A DNA stretch of 64,000 nt. It comes from Elephas maximus indicus (taxonomy: Eukaryota > Chordata > Mammalia > Proboscidea > Elephantidae). The position numbers were made by a program, and so were the translations under genes. Where the stretch lies: NCBI RefSeq assembly GCF_024166365.1, contig NC_064830.1, forward strand, positions 91,876,968-91,940,967. The letters are read 5' to 3'. Under the pieces are notes generated by a model. It ran no database searches, was not told the origin of the DNA, and worked only from the letters and a program-made list of their open reading frames with translations. Shown here piece by piece: positions 36,686-48,504 of the stretch (positions within the stretch are counted from its first letter, which is position 1; each line of letters starts with the position of its first letter).

Positions 36686-38345
36686 GAGTTTTTTTCTAAT
36701 TTTATTAATTTTGGTGTTGAGAATATACACAGCAAAACATAAAACAATTCAACAGTTTTTACATGTACAGTTTGTTGTTGTTGTTGTTAGGTGCCGTCGA
36801 GTCTATTCCAACTCATAGCGACCCTATGTACAACACAACAAGACACTGCCTGTTCCTGCACAGCCCTCTCAATCGTTATGTTTGAGCCCATTGTTGAAGT
36901 CACGGTGTTAATCCATCTTGTCAAGAGCTTTCCTCTTTTTCGTTGACCCTCTGCCAAACATGATATGTCCTTCTCTAGGGACTGGTCCCTCCTGATAACA
37001 TGTCCAAAGTATGTGAGACGAAATCTCTCCGTCCTTGCTTCTAAGGAGCATTCTGTCTGTACTTCTTCCAAGATAGACTTGTTAGTTCTTTTGGCAGTCC
37101 ATAGTATATTCAGTATTCTTTGCCAACACCATAGTTCAAAGGCATCAGTTCTTCTTTGATCTTCCATATTCACTGTCAAGTTTTCAGATGCACATGAGGC
37201 GACTGAAAACACTATGGCTTGGGTCAGACGCACCTTAATCCTCAAAGTGACATCTTTGTTTTTTAACACTTTAAAGAGATCTTTTGCAGTAGATTTGCCC
37301 AGCGCAATGCATCGTTTGATTTCTTGACTGCTGCTTCTGTGGCTGTTGATTGTGGATCCAAGTAAAATGAAATCCTTGACAACTTCAGTCTTTCCTTTGT
37401 TTATCACGATGTTGCTTATTGGCCCAGTTGTGAGGATTTTTGTTTTCTTTATGTTGAGGTATAATGCATACTGAAGGCTGTGGTCTACAATCTTCATCGA
37501 TAAGTGCTTCAAGTCCTCTTCACTTTCAACAAGCAAAGTTGTTCAGGAGTCTTCCTCCAATCCTGATGCCCTGTTCTTCATATAGTCCAGCTTCTCAGAT
37601 TATTCGCTCAGCGTACAGATTGAATAAGTGTGGTGAAAGGATACAACCCTGACACACACCTTTCCTGGCTCTAAACCACGAAGTATCCCTTTGTTCTGTT
37701 TAAATGACTGCCTCTTGGTCTAAAGACAGGTTTCTTATGAGCATAATTAAATGTTCTAGAATTCCCATTCTTTGCAGTGTTATCCATAATTTGTTATGAC
37801 CCACAGCGTTGAATGCCTTTGCATAGTCAATAAAACATCTTTCTGGTATTCTCTGCTTTCAGCCATGATCCCTTCGACATCAGCAATGATATCCCTTGTT
37901 TCATATCCTCTTCTGAATCTGACTTGAATTTCTTGCAGTTCCCTGTTGACGTACTGCTGTAACTGCTTTTGAATTATCTTCGGCAAAATTTTACTTGCCT
38001 GTGATATTAATGATATTATTTGATAGTTTCCACATTCTGTTGGATCTCTTTTCTCTGGAATGGGTAAAAATATGGATCTCTTCCAGTTGGTTGGCCAGGT
38101 AGCTGTCTTCCAAATTTCTTGGCATAGACAAGTGAGCACTTCCACTGCCACATCCATTTGTTGAATTGTACATGTACAATTTAGTGACATTGATTACATT
38201 CTTCGAGTTGAGAAACCATTCCCACCCTTCTTTTCTGAGTTGTTCCTCCCTTACTAACATAAACTCACTTCCCCCCAAGGCTCCTATCCAATCTTTTGAG
38301 TTGCTGTTGTCAATAATGATGATTATTTTGAGGTCTGAGAAGAGA
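36685..38345 (-). mobile_element. Antisense copy of the unnamed retroposon, interrupted by RTE
   Basis: The two halves (36685-36769 and 38170-38345) align in order to the plus-strand copy at 36030-36200, including 'caactcgaagaat' and 'ttgctgtgtatattct' (read on the minus strand). Confidence 0.65.
36770..38169 (-). mobile_element. RTE/BovB-like LINE, 5'-truncated copy
   Basis: The right-to-left element ends at a (GTT)n run (36771-36790). A 249-codon minus frame (36787-37536) encodes the C-terminal part of the RTE reverse transcriptase protein (LYLNIKKTKILTTGPISN, YFGHVIRRDQSLEKD). Further RT sequence is broken upstream. Flanked by 'acatgtaca' at 36761-36769 and 38170-38178, a plausible target duplication. 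Confidence 0.88.
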
Positions 38346-38499
38346 GGGGACTTAATTTACTTTTTTAAAAAACTCATATTTCTTGAATTTTTGTGTGTAT
38401 GTCTTAATTCTGATACTGGAAAAAATTTATTTTTAAAGACAAAAAAGTAGTAGTAAAGTATTCAGGAGAATGAAGACAGGGGACAGGTGATTGTGCTCA

Positions 38500-38650
38500 G
38501 TGACATGGAACCAAAGCAGTAGTGTCAGGCACTATGGAGCCCAAGTGTGTGGGTTCAAATCCCAGATCTACATTTAGAGCCAAGTTTCTCTGTTGCCTTA
38601 GCTACAAAACAGGCTGATTAGAGGACTGTTGAGATTGAATAAAACAGGCT
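38500..38650 (+). repeat. MIR SINE
   Basis: 'gtgggttcaaatcccagatc' and 'tttctctgttgcc' are MIR-like. Confidence 0.6.
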
Positions 38651-39350
38651 AAAGAGAGAGGGGTAGGGATAGAGATGGAGAGGGGTGGAGACGGGAAAGA
38701 GACCAGAGCTTTAGCAGAGCTGGAGTAAGAGGGGAGGAGTGGAGGAAGGGAGGGAAGAAGGGGAGAAGGGTAAGTCAAAGGCAGGCATTTGAGGTTGCTG
38801 TGAGCTGGAGCTGCACAGCCCTTCTGCTAGCCAAGCTCTGAGGCTGTAAAGAGTTAGGAGTTTAAAGAACTCAGGCAATGTTGGAACTATAAACCTCACG
38901 TAAGGAATGGAGGCAAGAACACTCTTTCAAAGTCAGCCTAGACCCTGTCATAACTGAACCTAGTGTAGCTCACCAGGGACTACGTATCCCCTCCTGGGAT
39001 CTGACATATCCAGCTGGTCACTGAGGCGCTTCTAACACTGACTTTTTGAAACTGGGCACACACAGCCAGAAGTGAGAGGGCTCTGGAGCATTCAGGTCAA
39101 GAGGAAGACAGGAGCAGGATGAGGAGAACTTCACTGGGAAGGCCAAGGGTCCAAATCAATGGGGAAAGAAAAGACCTCAGAAATAATATTCTGCCTCAGT
39201 TTCCATGGCCCATCTTGCCTATTTAGATCATATTTCAATTCTGAAGAAAGATTTCCATGAAAGACTACCAGGATGGTGCAACAAGACTCAAGAGTAAACT
39301 TAAAGAGGCTTCCAGTGGCCAAAGGATGGCATCATTTGAGCATCAAGGAG
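38651..39350. other. Intergenic, nothing recognised
   Basis: Purine-rich at 38660-38780, then unique-looking. Only chance ORFs. Confidence 0.4.
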
Positions 39351-39732
39351 GGTAATAACTGCAATGCATTGAGACACAAATGTGTTTAAATCATAATGTT
39401 AAAAAAAAATTGCCCAGCTTTGAAGGATGCTAGGGGACCAACTCATTTTGAAAACTGGTAAGTAAAGAATCAAGCACCTGCCTGACTTTATCAAATAGTA
39501 GATAAAGGGAACTTCTCATAGAAATATTCTAGCTAATAAATGAAGGAGGAATTTTAGAATTGGAATATCACCCTGAAGTAATGACCCAGGAGTTGAGCAT
39601 AAACTGCAGCTAACATCACACATTACATCACACCACAAAAGACAACCAGACAATATGTGCCTCCTAATGGAAGAAGAACACACCAACACCTATGAAGTAT
39701 TCTTGCAAAGAAAGACAATTTGGAAATATGAT

Positions 39733-40433
39733 TGTCTTAGTTACCTAGTGCTGCCATAACAGAAATACCACAAGTGGGTGGCTTTGACAAACAGAAATAT
39801 ATTCTCTTACAGTCAAGGAAGCTCTAAGTCTGAATTCAGGGTGCCAGTTCCAGGGGAAGGCTTTCTCTCTGTATCAGCTGAGGAGGAAGGTCCTTGTCAT
39901 CAATCTTCTTCTGGGTCTAGGAACTTCTTGGCCCAGGGACCCCCGAGTCCAAAGGATGCACTTCACTCCTGGCTCTTCTTGCCTGGTGGTAATGAGGTCC
40001 CCCCTCTTTCTGCTTGCTTCTCTCTTTTATGTCTCCAAAGAACTTGACTCAAGGTACAATCTAATCCTGTAGATTGTGTTTCTTCCTCTAATCCTGTCTA
40101 CTTAACATCATTAAAAAAAAAAAAAGAAAGAAAAGCCAAACCCATTGCAGTCTAGTTGATTCTTATTCAGAGTGACCCTATAGGGCAGAGTAGAACTGCC
40201 CCGTAGGCTTTCCAAGGAGCAGCTGGTGGGTTCGAACCACCAAGCTTTTGGTTAGCAGCTGAAGGCTTAACAACCGTGCCACCAGGGCTCTGTTAACCTC
40301 ATAGCTGTTAGGATTTACAACACATAGGATAATTACATCAGATTACAAAATGGAGGACAACCACACAATACTGGAACTCACGGCATAGCCAAGTTGACAC
40401 ATATTTTGGGGGGACACAATTCAACCCATAACA
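39733..40433 (-). mobile_element. Solo MaLR-type LTR, split by an AfroSINE
   Basis: On the minus strand starts TGTTATGGGTTG and ends AACTAAGACA. Related to the LTRs at 45646, 52844, 55075 and 59671. Flanks 'atgat' and 'gtgat' form a near-perfect 5-bp duplication. Confidence 0.82.
40127..40292 (-). mobile_element. AfroSINE nested in solo LTR
   Basis: Tail 'aaagccaaacccattgcagt' at the left, head 'cgtgccaccagggctc' at the right. Flanked by 'ttaacatcat' and 'ttaacctcat', so it inserted after the LTR. Confidence 0.9.
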
Positions 40434-40640
40434 GTGATCAAACCTTTTGATGCAACTACCAATTTCAGGAAATGCAAAGGAGAGAGGAACATGTTAAACA
40501 ATGCCAGGGGATTCAACTGGCAAAATCAAGACTGTGGGAAACTACTCAGGACAAACAACCTAGATTCATCAATGAATACACTGCAAGGAAAAGTAAAAAG
40601 ATGGAGAAGAAGCTGTAGATTAAAAAGACTAAAACATATC

Positions 40641-40846
40641 AAGAGTCCCTTGGTGGTAACAACAGTTAAGCACTCAACTACTAACTGAGAAGTTGGCAGT
40701 TCAAACCCATCCAGAGGCACCTTGGAAGAAAGGCCTGGCAGTCTGCTTCCAAAAGGTCACAGCCTTGGAAACTCTATACAGCAGTTCTACTCTGCAACAC
40801 ATGAGGTCACCATGAGTCAGAATCGACTTGGCAACAACTGGTTAAG
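40641..40846 (+). mobile_element. AfroSINE, long variant
   Basis: 'agtcccttggtggtaacaac' head, 'gaaaggcctggcagtctgct' middle block, and a tail 'gtcagaatcgacttggcaac'. Confidence 0.87.
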
Positions 40847-40851
40847 ACATA

Positions 40852-41034
40852 GGAGCCCTGGTGGCAAAGTGGTTAAGCAACCAGCTTCTAACCGAAAAGT
40901 CGGTGGTTCTGACCCATTTAGCTGTTTTAAGGGACAAAGATGTGGCAGTTTGTGTCCATAAAGATTACAGCCTTGGAAACCCTATGGGGCAGTTATACTC
41001 TGTCCTATAGGGCTGCTGGGAGTGGGAGTAAGAT
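40852..41034 (+). mobile_element. AfroSINE, in tandem with the previous one
   Basis: 'ggagccctggtggcaaagtg' head and 'tctgtcctatagggctgctg' tail. Starts within ten bases of the end of the preceding copy. Confidence 0.88.
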
Positions 41035-41444
41035 ATACCAACCAATTGTGGCCTGTGGACTTCAGATCCTGATTCAATCAAACTAAGAGAAAAATCATAT
41101 ATTTACATGGCAGCTAGGAATATGAGCACTGAATGGATATTTGAGGATTTAAAATGGATTATTATCAATTTTTTAGATGTGATAATGTATAATGGCTAAG
41201 TATTTTTAAGTCCTTAAAGAGATACATACTGAAATATTAATGGAGTAAATGATATGATGTTTGGGATTCGCTTCAAAATGAAATGAGAAGGGAGAAAGTG
41301 CATGGGAGAAACAAACAAGAATGGCCATGAGTTGGTAATTGTGGAGGTTGGATGATGGGTACATGGGCTTTCATTACGTTGTTTTGTCTGCTCTTGGATC
41401 TATTTGAAATTTTCCACAATTAAAAGTTTAGAAAAATTCAGGGT

Positions 41445-41719
41445 GATGAGTCAAAATTTTTCCTTCTTTGGAAAAAATGAGGGTTGGGAAGAGATGATCT
41501 GGGAAGCCCCTCCCAGTGCACTTGCTTTCCCTCAAATTAAAAATAGCCTTTCAGTTTTACAAAAGCAATATATACACCTTGTAGAAAGTTATCAAATACT
41601 GAAAAGCAAAAATAAAAACACCACATTCCCACCACCCGAGTTTACCATTTAACAGCTTACTCTAAAATAGTACTTTTTCTATATACATATGTACATACAT
41701 ATATGTATATACATATATA

Positions 41720-41772
<53 letters not shown>

Positions 41773-42060
41773 AGATGACCCTACTGTTTTGTAAGCTGCT
41801 TTTCTGGGTTTATGATCTCCACCTCCACATGTCAATAGATTTTCATCATATCTAATACCTAGGCCATATATACATTTCCCTAATTGTCCCCCAAAGTGTC
41901 CTGGCATAGTGCATTTATTCAAAATGGGATTCTATCCAGACAATGTGTTGCATCTGGTTGTTATGTTTCTTAGTCCTTTCTAATCTAGCAAGTTATTTTT
42001 GCTTCCTTTTGTTCTCATGACCCTGACTTGTGGAATAGACTGGGCCAGGGGTCCTGTAGA
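41445..42060. repeat. Old LINE-like sequence with TA/TG microsatellite
   Basis: 'aagcaatatatacaccttgt' and 'catagtgcatttattcaaaa' are typical of old LINE ends. Contains the microsatellite at 41690-41765. Confidence 0.5.
41690..41765. repeat. (TA/TG)n microsatellite
   Basis: Alternating tatacata, then tgtgtg, then tatata, ending in a T run. Confidence 0.95.
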
Positions 42061-43485
42061 ATGTCACACTCCCTGCATATGCTTGGTTTCTTCTTCAAGA
42101 TGCTTCTGCCTGAAAGCTGCAAATTAGAGCCTCTCAGTTCTTGCTGTTCAGACCCACAATCCAGTCCTGCCAGGCCTGGTGCTCTTCCCCCTAATGCATG
42201 CATCTTCAGAGTGGTGGCCCTCCTCTGAGGCTCTAGCTCCCATGGCACCATTGCCACCCCCAAACCTCCCCCAAAACGGGGTGAGAAGCACGTTGGCTGG
42301 CAACTTGTCCAGGCCATGCACTGACCTCTGTGCCAACACCCCAGTGCAATCTTTTGCTGCAAAAAATGGCTGGGAGCCAGAAACCACAGGCTGGAGGCAC
42401 CATCATGTTAAAAAGTTTCCACTGACAAACTGGTGACCTTATGCTGATTGTCTCTGACATTCCTGCCTTAAAGCCAGGGATGGGTGGGACAGAGAGATGT
42501 ACACATTCCAGAAATTTCAGAGTAATGAGAGGAAACTTGGAAAAATTAGAGGAAATTTAAAAAATATTTGTAGTATTTATTTCACTGCACATTCAAGATC
42601 TGAAGTCACTTTGCTCATTTAGTAACAGAAAATGTATCTCTTGCATTTTGGTCATGAAAAACGTCATGGTTAGTCATTTTAAAAACGTATAGTTTCCCCC
42701 GCCATTTTGAGCTTGGACCTGGATGAGTGAAAAGTCTATGGAGAAAAGTCCTGCTCTTCTCTTTTGTTTTTCTTTCTTTTTTTCCTCCTGGGAGGCCCTA
42801 AGACAAGGAACAAAGGAAGCTTCTATCTGAACTTCTTACAGAGACAAACCCATGCATCTGGGGTGGGGAGAGCTCCTGACAACAAAACAAACCTGAGGTG
42901 AGACAAGTTAGCTTCTAGAATTCCCTCAAAGGGGCAAAAGAGGAGTGACATCCACTCTTTTCCCTTGAAGAATGATAGGAGATTCCCCTCCCAACCTTAT
43001 TGTCCCAATCACTTTTCTGACAGAGACCTGCCCTCATCCCACCCATCCTATGGTGGATGGAGGATTCCCCTATCTTTGACATTCTAAAGGAGAGGAAGGG
43101 GACCTCTGCTGGAGAAGGGACATTGACATTTTCACCAACCTCTTTACACCCTGGAGGGGGAGACCACTCGGGCTTTACAGAGTGCATGTGGGGTGGAGGA
43201 GAGTACAAGAGGAAAGTAGAAAGGTCGACCATTGCTCCTGCAGCAACAGACTTCCAGTTGCCAACAAGAAAGCAAGATAGAATCACAACTCGAGGTGCCC
43301 AGAGAGGACAAAAGGATCGCAGTAGTGGAGGCTCCTTGCCAAAGGAAGCAAGCAGCAGCTGTTTCTCCCATAAGGGTGAATGGGATGAGTCCCTGTAGCT
43401 AGAAAGTGACCTAGGCTTGGTGTCCTGGGTGAGCCCATGGCCATCTGCTCATGACCCTGGTATTACTGCAGCCAAAGAGGAAAGT
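42061..43485. other. Intergenic, nothing recognised
   Basis: Unique-looking sequence. ORFs of up to 123 codons overlap on both strands without coding features. Confidence 0.4.
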
Positions 43486-43690
43486 ACCCAGGTGACATGG
43501 TAATTGGTGAATTAAAGCAGCAATTTTTGGTTGTCACAACTGAGGAAGGGGGTACTACTGGCATCTGGTGGGTAGAGGCCAGAGATGTTGCTAAACAGGA
43601 CAGCGCCCACCACCCCCAATAAAGAAATATCTGGTCAAAAATGTCAATACTTTTGAGATTAAGGATTCCTGAGTTAGAGTATCTTAGCAC
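43486..43690. repeat. MER5-type hAT element
   Basis: 'ttttggttgtcacaactgag', 'ctactggcatctggtgggta' and 'gatgttgctaaacagg' are characteristic of the MER5 family of nonautonomous hAT transposons. Confidence 0.8.
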
Positions 43691-43944
43691 TTAGAACATG
43701 GTACCCTTAGATGACTATTGTAAAACTGAAAACTTTATTCCATCCACAAGTCTGTCTTTGATTTTGAATGTACCAGTGAGACTTTTTATTGCTAATTCAG
43801 ATTGAAGTGGGGGGAAGTCACACAAAACTTTCCTTAAATTCTGACCTTTGTCACTTGCTAACATTTTAAGTTTATATTTCTCTTGTCAACAATGGGTTAT
43901 TGACCCCTGATACATACACAATGAAAGCTCCGAAACCATTTGAG

Positions 43945-44045
43945 TATTTTAAATCAACTTTATTAAAGCATAATTTACATAAAATAAAATGTACCCATTT
44001 TAAGCCTGTAGTTTATAACTTTCATGTGCATCTGCAAGTTTTAAA
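43945..44045 (-). repeat. L1 3' end, antisense
   Basis: 'aactttattaaagcataatt' followed by 'aaaatgtacccattttaag' is the reverse of a common L1 3' terminus. Confidence 0.7.
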
Positions 44046-44069
44046 AAACATGTTTATATTTATGGAATA

Positions 44070-44300
44070 ATGGTTAAAAACATGGACTTTGAAGTCAATC
44101 AAACCTGGGTTCAAATCCCAGCTCTACCATCTACCAAGCCTCAGTTTTCTCATGAGTAAAACTGGATTAATAATATCCACCTATAGGGTCATTCTGAGCG
44201 TTAAAATCGATGACACACTTTAAGTATTTAGCAGAGCACCTGCCAGGCATACGGTGAAGTGCTTCATCAATTGTAATAAAATCATGATTATTCATGTTCT
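44070..44300 (+). repeat. MIR SINE
   Basis: 'tggttaaaaacatggacttt', 'tgggttcaaatcccagctct' and 'gcctcagttttctcatgagt' follow the MIR consensus order. Confidence 0.85.
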
Positions 44301-44334
44301 TGCCATTTCATGATACACGTGGCTACTAGAGTCC

Positions 44335-44425
44335 TTTTTGCTGCATCTATATGTTGGTCCAAAATGTCAGTAGTGTTGAGGTCGAGAAACCCTGAGTTTT
44401 GAGGCTGAGAAACCCTAAGGTTACG
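44335..44425. repeat. MER5-type fragment
   Basis: 'ccaaaatgtcagtagtgttg' and 'cgagaaaccctgag' resemble the MER5 terminal part, with the 'gagaaaccct' motif repeated twice. Confidence 0.55.
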
Positions 44426-45289
44426 ATAATCATATATATACACGTGATTTCCAAACAAGTATCCGTAGCCTCAGACTCTCTTTTGAGCTCCAGGAGAACG
44501 GGCAGCTTCCCCTGGGCCCACCTCAAAGACAACATGTTCACAACTGAACTCTTCCTTTCCCCAAGCCGCTACCCTATCTTAGACTGCCCCTCTCAGTCGG
44601 TGACATCATGCTCAAGTCTCCTGAAGCAGGAATCGCTTTCTAGAATTACCTGATTCCTTTCTCTCTCATACGTATCTTTATCAATTAGGACATCAGTTTC
44701 CCTCAACACAGACCCAAATAACAGTAGTTTAACCTAATGGGGAGGTTACTTCTCACTCATATAAGCACCTGGGCATAAGCAGCCCAAAGCAGACCCGGAG
44801 GTGCCAGGCCCTTTCTCTTTTGTTGCTCTGCCATCCCCTGGGCATTGCCTTTGTTCTATGAGGCTGGAGTAGCTCACCACAAGGCCCACTTTTCATACAG
44901 CAGGGATGGTGGAAGAAGGAGGACACATGCCCTCTGTTTATGGACATGATTTGTGCTTATATCCTATTGGCCAGTACTTAGTCATATGGTCACACCTGGC
45001 TGCAAGGGAAGTTGAGCAACCATGTGCCCAGATGAAAATTCTGTTACATAAGGGGAGAATGGATACTGGGAGACAGCATTCTCTGCCACTCACCCTATAC
45101 CCAATTAGTCCTGCTCATCTTTTCTCACAAATGGGTGTGTGGTCTGGCCTCCTCCCTACTTTGGGTCTTCACATTCACGGTACTAGCATCTTCTGGTCTG
45201 GACTGTGCTCTGGCTCATCTTTTTTCTCAACAGCATTGTCAGATCTTCCCAAAGGACAAATATGATTACATTACTCTCTTCCATAAAAA
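44426..45289. other. Intergenic, probable old repeat
   Basis: 44690-45050 ('ttgctctgccatcccctggg', 'cctattggccagtacttagt') resembles a widespread eutherian repeat that I cannot name. A 119-codon plus ORF (44906-45265) lies in it and has no coding support. Confidence 0.4.
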
Positions 45290-45640
45290 TATCCATTAGC
45301 TTCTTTTGCCAAAAATAAAATCCAAACTCCTTAGCTTGGCCTGTAGACCTTTGACCTCTTGGCCTTCTCTTATTCTGCCCCTAAAGTGGACATTTCATCA
45401 TTCCCCAAGTACACACTATCCTTTTCAACATTATAATCTTGATCCCTCCTAGTTCCATTTCTGGGATATCTTCTTCCCCACTTTTCACCTATCTTCTGCG
45501 TTGAGGAACCATGAATCATCACTGCCTATGAGACCTCCTCCAACTGTCCTACGCAGCTCCTGCTTCTCCGTTCCTTTAAACCTTATAAGCTTGAATTTAC
45601 CTGAGTGTCTTCTTCACCAGATATGTGCACCATGAAGACA
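45290..45640 (+). repeat. L2 LINE
   Basis: 'aaatccaaactccttagctt', 'ggcctgtagacctttgacct' and 'cacca...gaagacagggg' follow the L2 3' region. Confidence 0.75.
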
Positions 45641-45645
45641 GGGGT

Positions 45646-46150
45646 TGTTATGGATTGAACTGTTTCCCACCAAAAAAAAAGTGTGTCAACTTGGCTAGTC
45701 CATGATTCCCAGTATTGTGTGATTGTCCATCATTTTGTCATCTGATGCGATTTTCCTATGTGTTGTAAAACCTGCCTCTATGATATTAATGAGGTGGAAT
45801 TAGTGGCAGTTATGTTAGTGAGGCAGGACTCAATCTACAAGATTAGGTTGTGTCTTAGGTCAATCTCTTTTGAGATATAAAAGAAAGAAGTGAGCAGACA
45901 GGCATGGGGACCTCATACCACCAAGAAAGCAATGGCAAGAGCAGAGTGCATCCTGAGAAGCTCCTAGAGCTGGGCAATATTGATGACAAGGCCCCTCCCC
46001 CAGAGCTGACACAGAGAGAAAGCCTACCCCTGGAGCTGGCACCCTGAATTCCGACTTCTAGGCTCCTAGACTGTGAGGGAATAAATTTCTCTTTGTGAAA
46101 GGCATCTATTTATGGTATTTCTATTATAACAGCACTAGGTAACTAAGACA
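45646..46150 (+). mobile_element. Solo MaLR-type LTR with 5-bp duplication
   Basis: TGTTATGGATTGAAC...AACTAAGACA, 505 bases. Perfect 'ggggt' duplication at 45641-45645 and 46151-46155. The early part differs from the provirus LTR, having 'gtgtgtcaacttggctagtc', so it is a different subfamily. Confidence 0.9.
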
Positions 46151-46279
46151 GGGGTCGATCAGATGCACTTTTTAAAAAGTTTTGCATTCTTAAAATTCTG
46201 TTTTTATCATGAAAAGCTTCAAACATGCACCAAAGCAGAGAGAATAATATAGTGAACTCCAGGTAGCGGGTCACACACA

Positions 46280-47500
46280 AATAAAATTTTGCTAAAGATC
46301 ATTCAAAAGCAGTTGCAGCAGTGTATCGACAGGGAACTGACACAAATTCAAGCTGGATTCAGAAGACGATGCAAAACAAGAGATGTCGTTGCAGATGTCA
46401 GATAGAGCCTAGCTGAAAGCAGAGAATACCATAAAAATGTTTACCTATATTTTATTGATTATGCAAAGGCATTTGACTGTGTGGATCATAACAAATTAGG
46501 GATAACGTTGTAAAGAATAGGAATTCCAGAACAATTGTGCTCGTGAGGAACCTGTGCATAAACCAAGAGGCAGTTGTTTGAACAGAACAAGGGGACACTA
46601 CATGGTTTAAATTCAGGAAGGGTGTGCGTCAGAGTTGTATCCTTTCACCGTATTTATTCAATCTTTTTGCTAAGCAAATGATACGAGAAGCTGAACTATA
46701 TAAAAAAGAACAGGGCATCAGGGTTGGAGGAAGACTCATTAACAGCCTGCGTTATACAGATGACACAACCTTGCTTACTGAAAGTGATAAAAATCAAAGA
46801 CTACAGCCTTCAGTATGGATTACACCTCAACATAAAGAAAACAAAAATCCTTGCAACTGGACCAATAAGCAACATCACAATAAATGGAGAAAAGGCTGAA
46901 GTCATCAAGGATTTCACTTTACTTGGATCCACAAACAATACCCATGGAAGCAGCAGTCAAGAAATCAAAAGATGCGTTGCACTGGACAAATCTATGGCAA
47001 AAAAATCTCTTTAAAGTGACTTGGAGGACTAAGGTTTGCCTGACCAAGCCATGGTGTTTTCAGTCGCTTCCTATGCATGTGAAAGCTGGACAACGGATAA
47101 GGAAGACATGATGAAGAATTGATGCCTTTGAGTTGTGGTGTTGGAGGAGAATCTTGAATATACCATGGACTGCCAAAAGGACGAACAAGTCTATATCTTG
47201 GAAGAAGTACAGCTAGAATGCTCCTTAGAAGCAAAGATGGCGAGACTTGTCTCACGTACTTCGGACATGTTATCAGGAGGGACCAGTCCCTGGAGAAGGA
47301 TATCATGCTTGGTAAAGTGGAGGGTTAGCAAAAAAGAGGAAGACCTTGACAAGATGGATTGACACAGCGACTGCAACAATGGGCTCCAACGTAACAATGA
47401 TTATGAGGATGGTACAGGACCAGGCAATGTTTTGTTCTGTTGTACATAGGGTGGCTCTGAGTCAGAAGTGACTCAACGGCACCTGACAACAACAACAACG
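46280..47500 (+). mobile_element. RTE/BovB-like LINE fragment
   Basis: Plus-strand RT remnants: a DYAKAFDCVDHNK block at about 46460, RYTDDTTLL (altered YADD box) at about 46755, then LHLNIKKTKILATGPISN. Ends at the 'ggcacctgacaacaac' tail. Several stops. Flanking sequence on both sides is one old LINE-like repeat that it interrupts. Confidence 0.88.
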
Positions 47501-47925
47501 TGTACTCATCACCCATTAACAATTGTCAATGCAGGACCCATCTTTTTATTTCTATATCTCTACCCACTTAGCCTCTTCTCAAGTTTTTGTGGAAATCCTG
47601 GACATCATACCATTTCATCTGTAAATATATCAGTAAGTATTTCTCAAAGAGAAAGTCTCTTTTACAAAAACACAAACGTAATCAAAATACCTAAAATATC
47701 ATACCTAAAAGAATAACCATAATTTTTTAATGTCATCATATAGCCCGTCAGTATCAGATGCATTATACCCTCAGTGCCTAACCCAGGGCCCACAGAGCTT
47801 AGTGAGGGTGCTGGACATATGAACAGCACGCCCCACAGGACCGGTCTGACTGGGGTACAGTGTAAGCACGAGAGGGAGGAGTGTCTGGGAAGGTGTTACC
47901 CAGGAGTCCATTAATGATAATAATA
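47501..47925. other. Intergenic, host repeat of the RTE insertion
   Basis: 'ctggacatcataccatttca' and 'catctgtaaatatatcagta' continue the old repeat seen before 46280. Nothing coding. Confidence 0.4.
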
Positions 47926-47929
47926 CTAC

Positions 47930-48195
47930 GTAACACGGTTGCATTGTAACGACGGTGCCTGTTGCTTACAGTGCAACAGGCACTGTACTTAATCCTCACA
48001 CCACCTAAGAGGGAGGGGTTTTATTAGGTTGAACCGTATGAAATTGCCATTTTTGTCAGTCAAATACAGTCGAATATTAACAGCTTCATATAATTCAAAC
48101 TTACAGATAAGAACACTGGTACAATGAGAAGTCAAGGAACTTACCCAAAGTCACACAGCAAGTGAGGGGCAGAGAAGAGATTCAAATCCAGAGTG
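47930..48195 (-). repeat. MIR SINE
   Basis: 'caggcactgtacttaatcct' and 'aacttacccaaagtcacaca' are reverse MIR, interrupted by an AT-rich insert. Confidence 0.75.
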
Positions 48196-48234
48196 TGCCC
48201 CCAGAGCCTCCCTGAAAGTTTGCTCCATGGAAGA

Positions 48235-48365
48235 GTCTTTTTTATTTTCATTGTAAAAATAAATATAACACAACATTGCCAATCTAACATTTTTCACATG
48301 TACAATTTAGTAACATTAATTACATTAATCATGCACCATGGCCAATATCCATTGCCAAATTTCCC
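48235..48365 (-). mobile_element. Third copy of the unnamed retroposon 3' end
   Basis: On the minus strand, reads through 'aaattgtacatgtg' to an A-rich end, as in the copies at 36150 and 36720-38180. Confidence 0.5.
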
Positions 48366-48504
48366 ATGGAAGATTCTTCAATGAATAAAGCTTGGTTCCT
48401 CTGTCCCCCATATACTTATAACCTAGTTGAAACACAAAATATGAACATTGGAAAGCTAAATAGCAGTTCAAGAGATAAACAACAGTTTAATACAATCACG
48501 CAAG

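Larger units (their letters stand above)
39350..41440 (+). repeat. Old LINE-like 3' end carrying nested LTR and SINEs
   Basis: Segments outside the nested elements (39350-39732, 40434-40640, 41035-41440) read as one old repeat. It includes 'aagactgtgggaaactactc', 'gatgatgggtacatgggctt' and the end 'gaaattttccacaattaaaa'. Probably an L1ME-type end. Confidence 0.5.

Noticed and set aside
36787-37536. 249-codon minus-strand ORF as a host gene
   Set aside because: It is the C-terminal part of an RTE reverse transcriptase in a truncated LINE copy, not a cellular gene.
44906-45265. 119-codon plus-strand ORF
   Set aside because: It lies in old dispersed-repeat text without conserved domains, splice context or codon bias.
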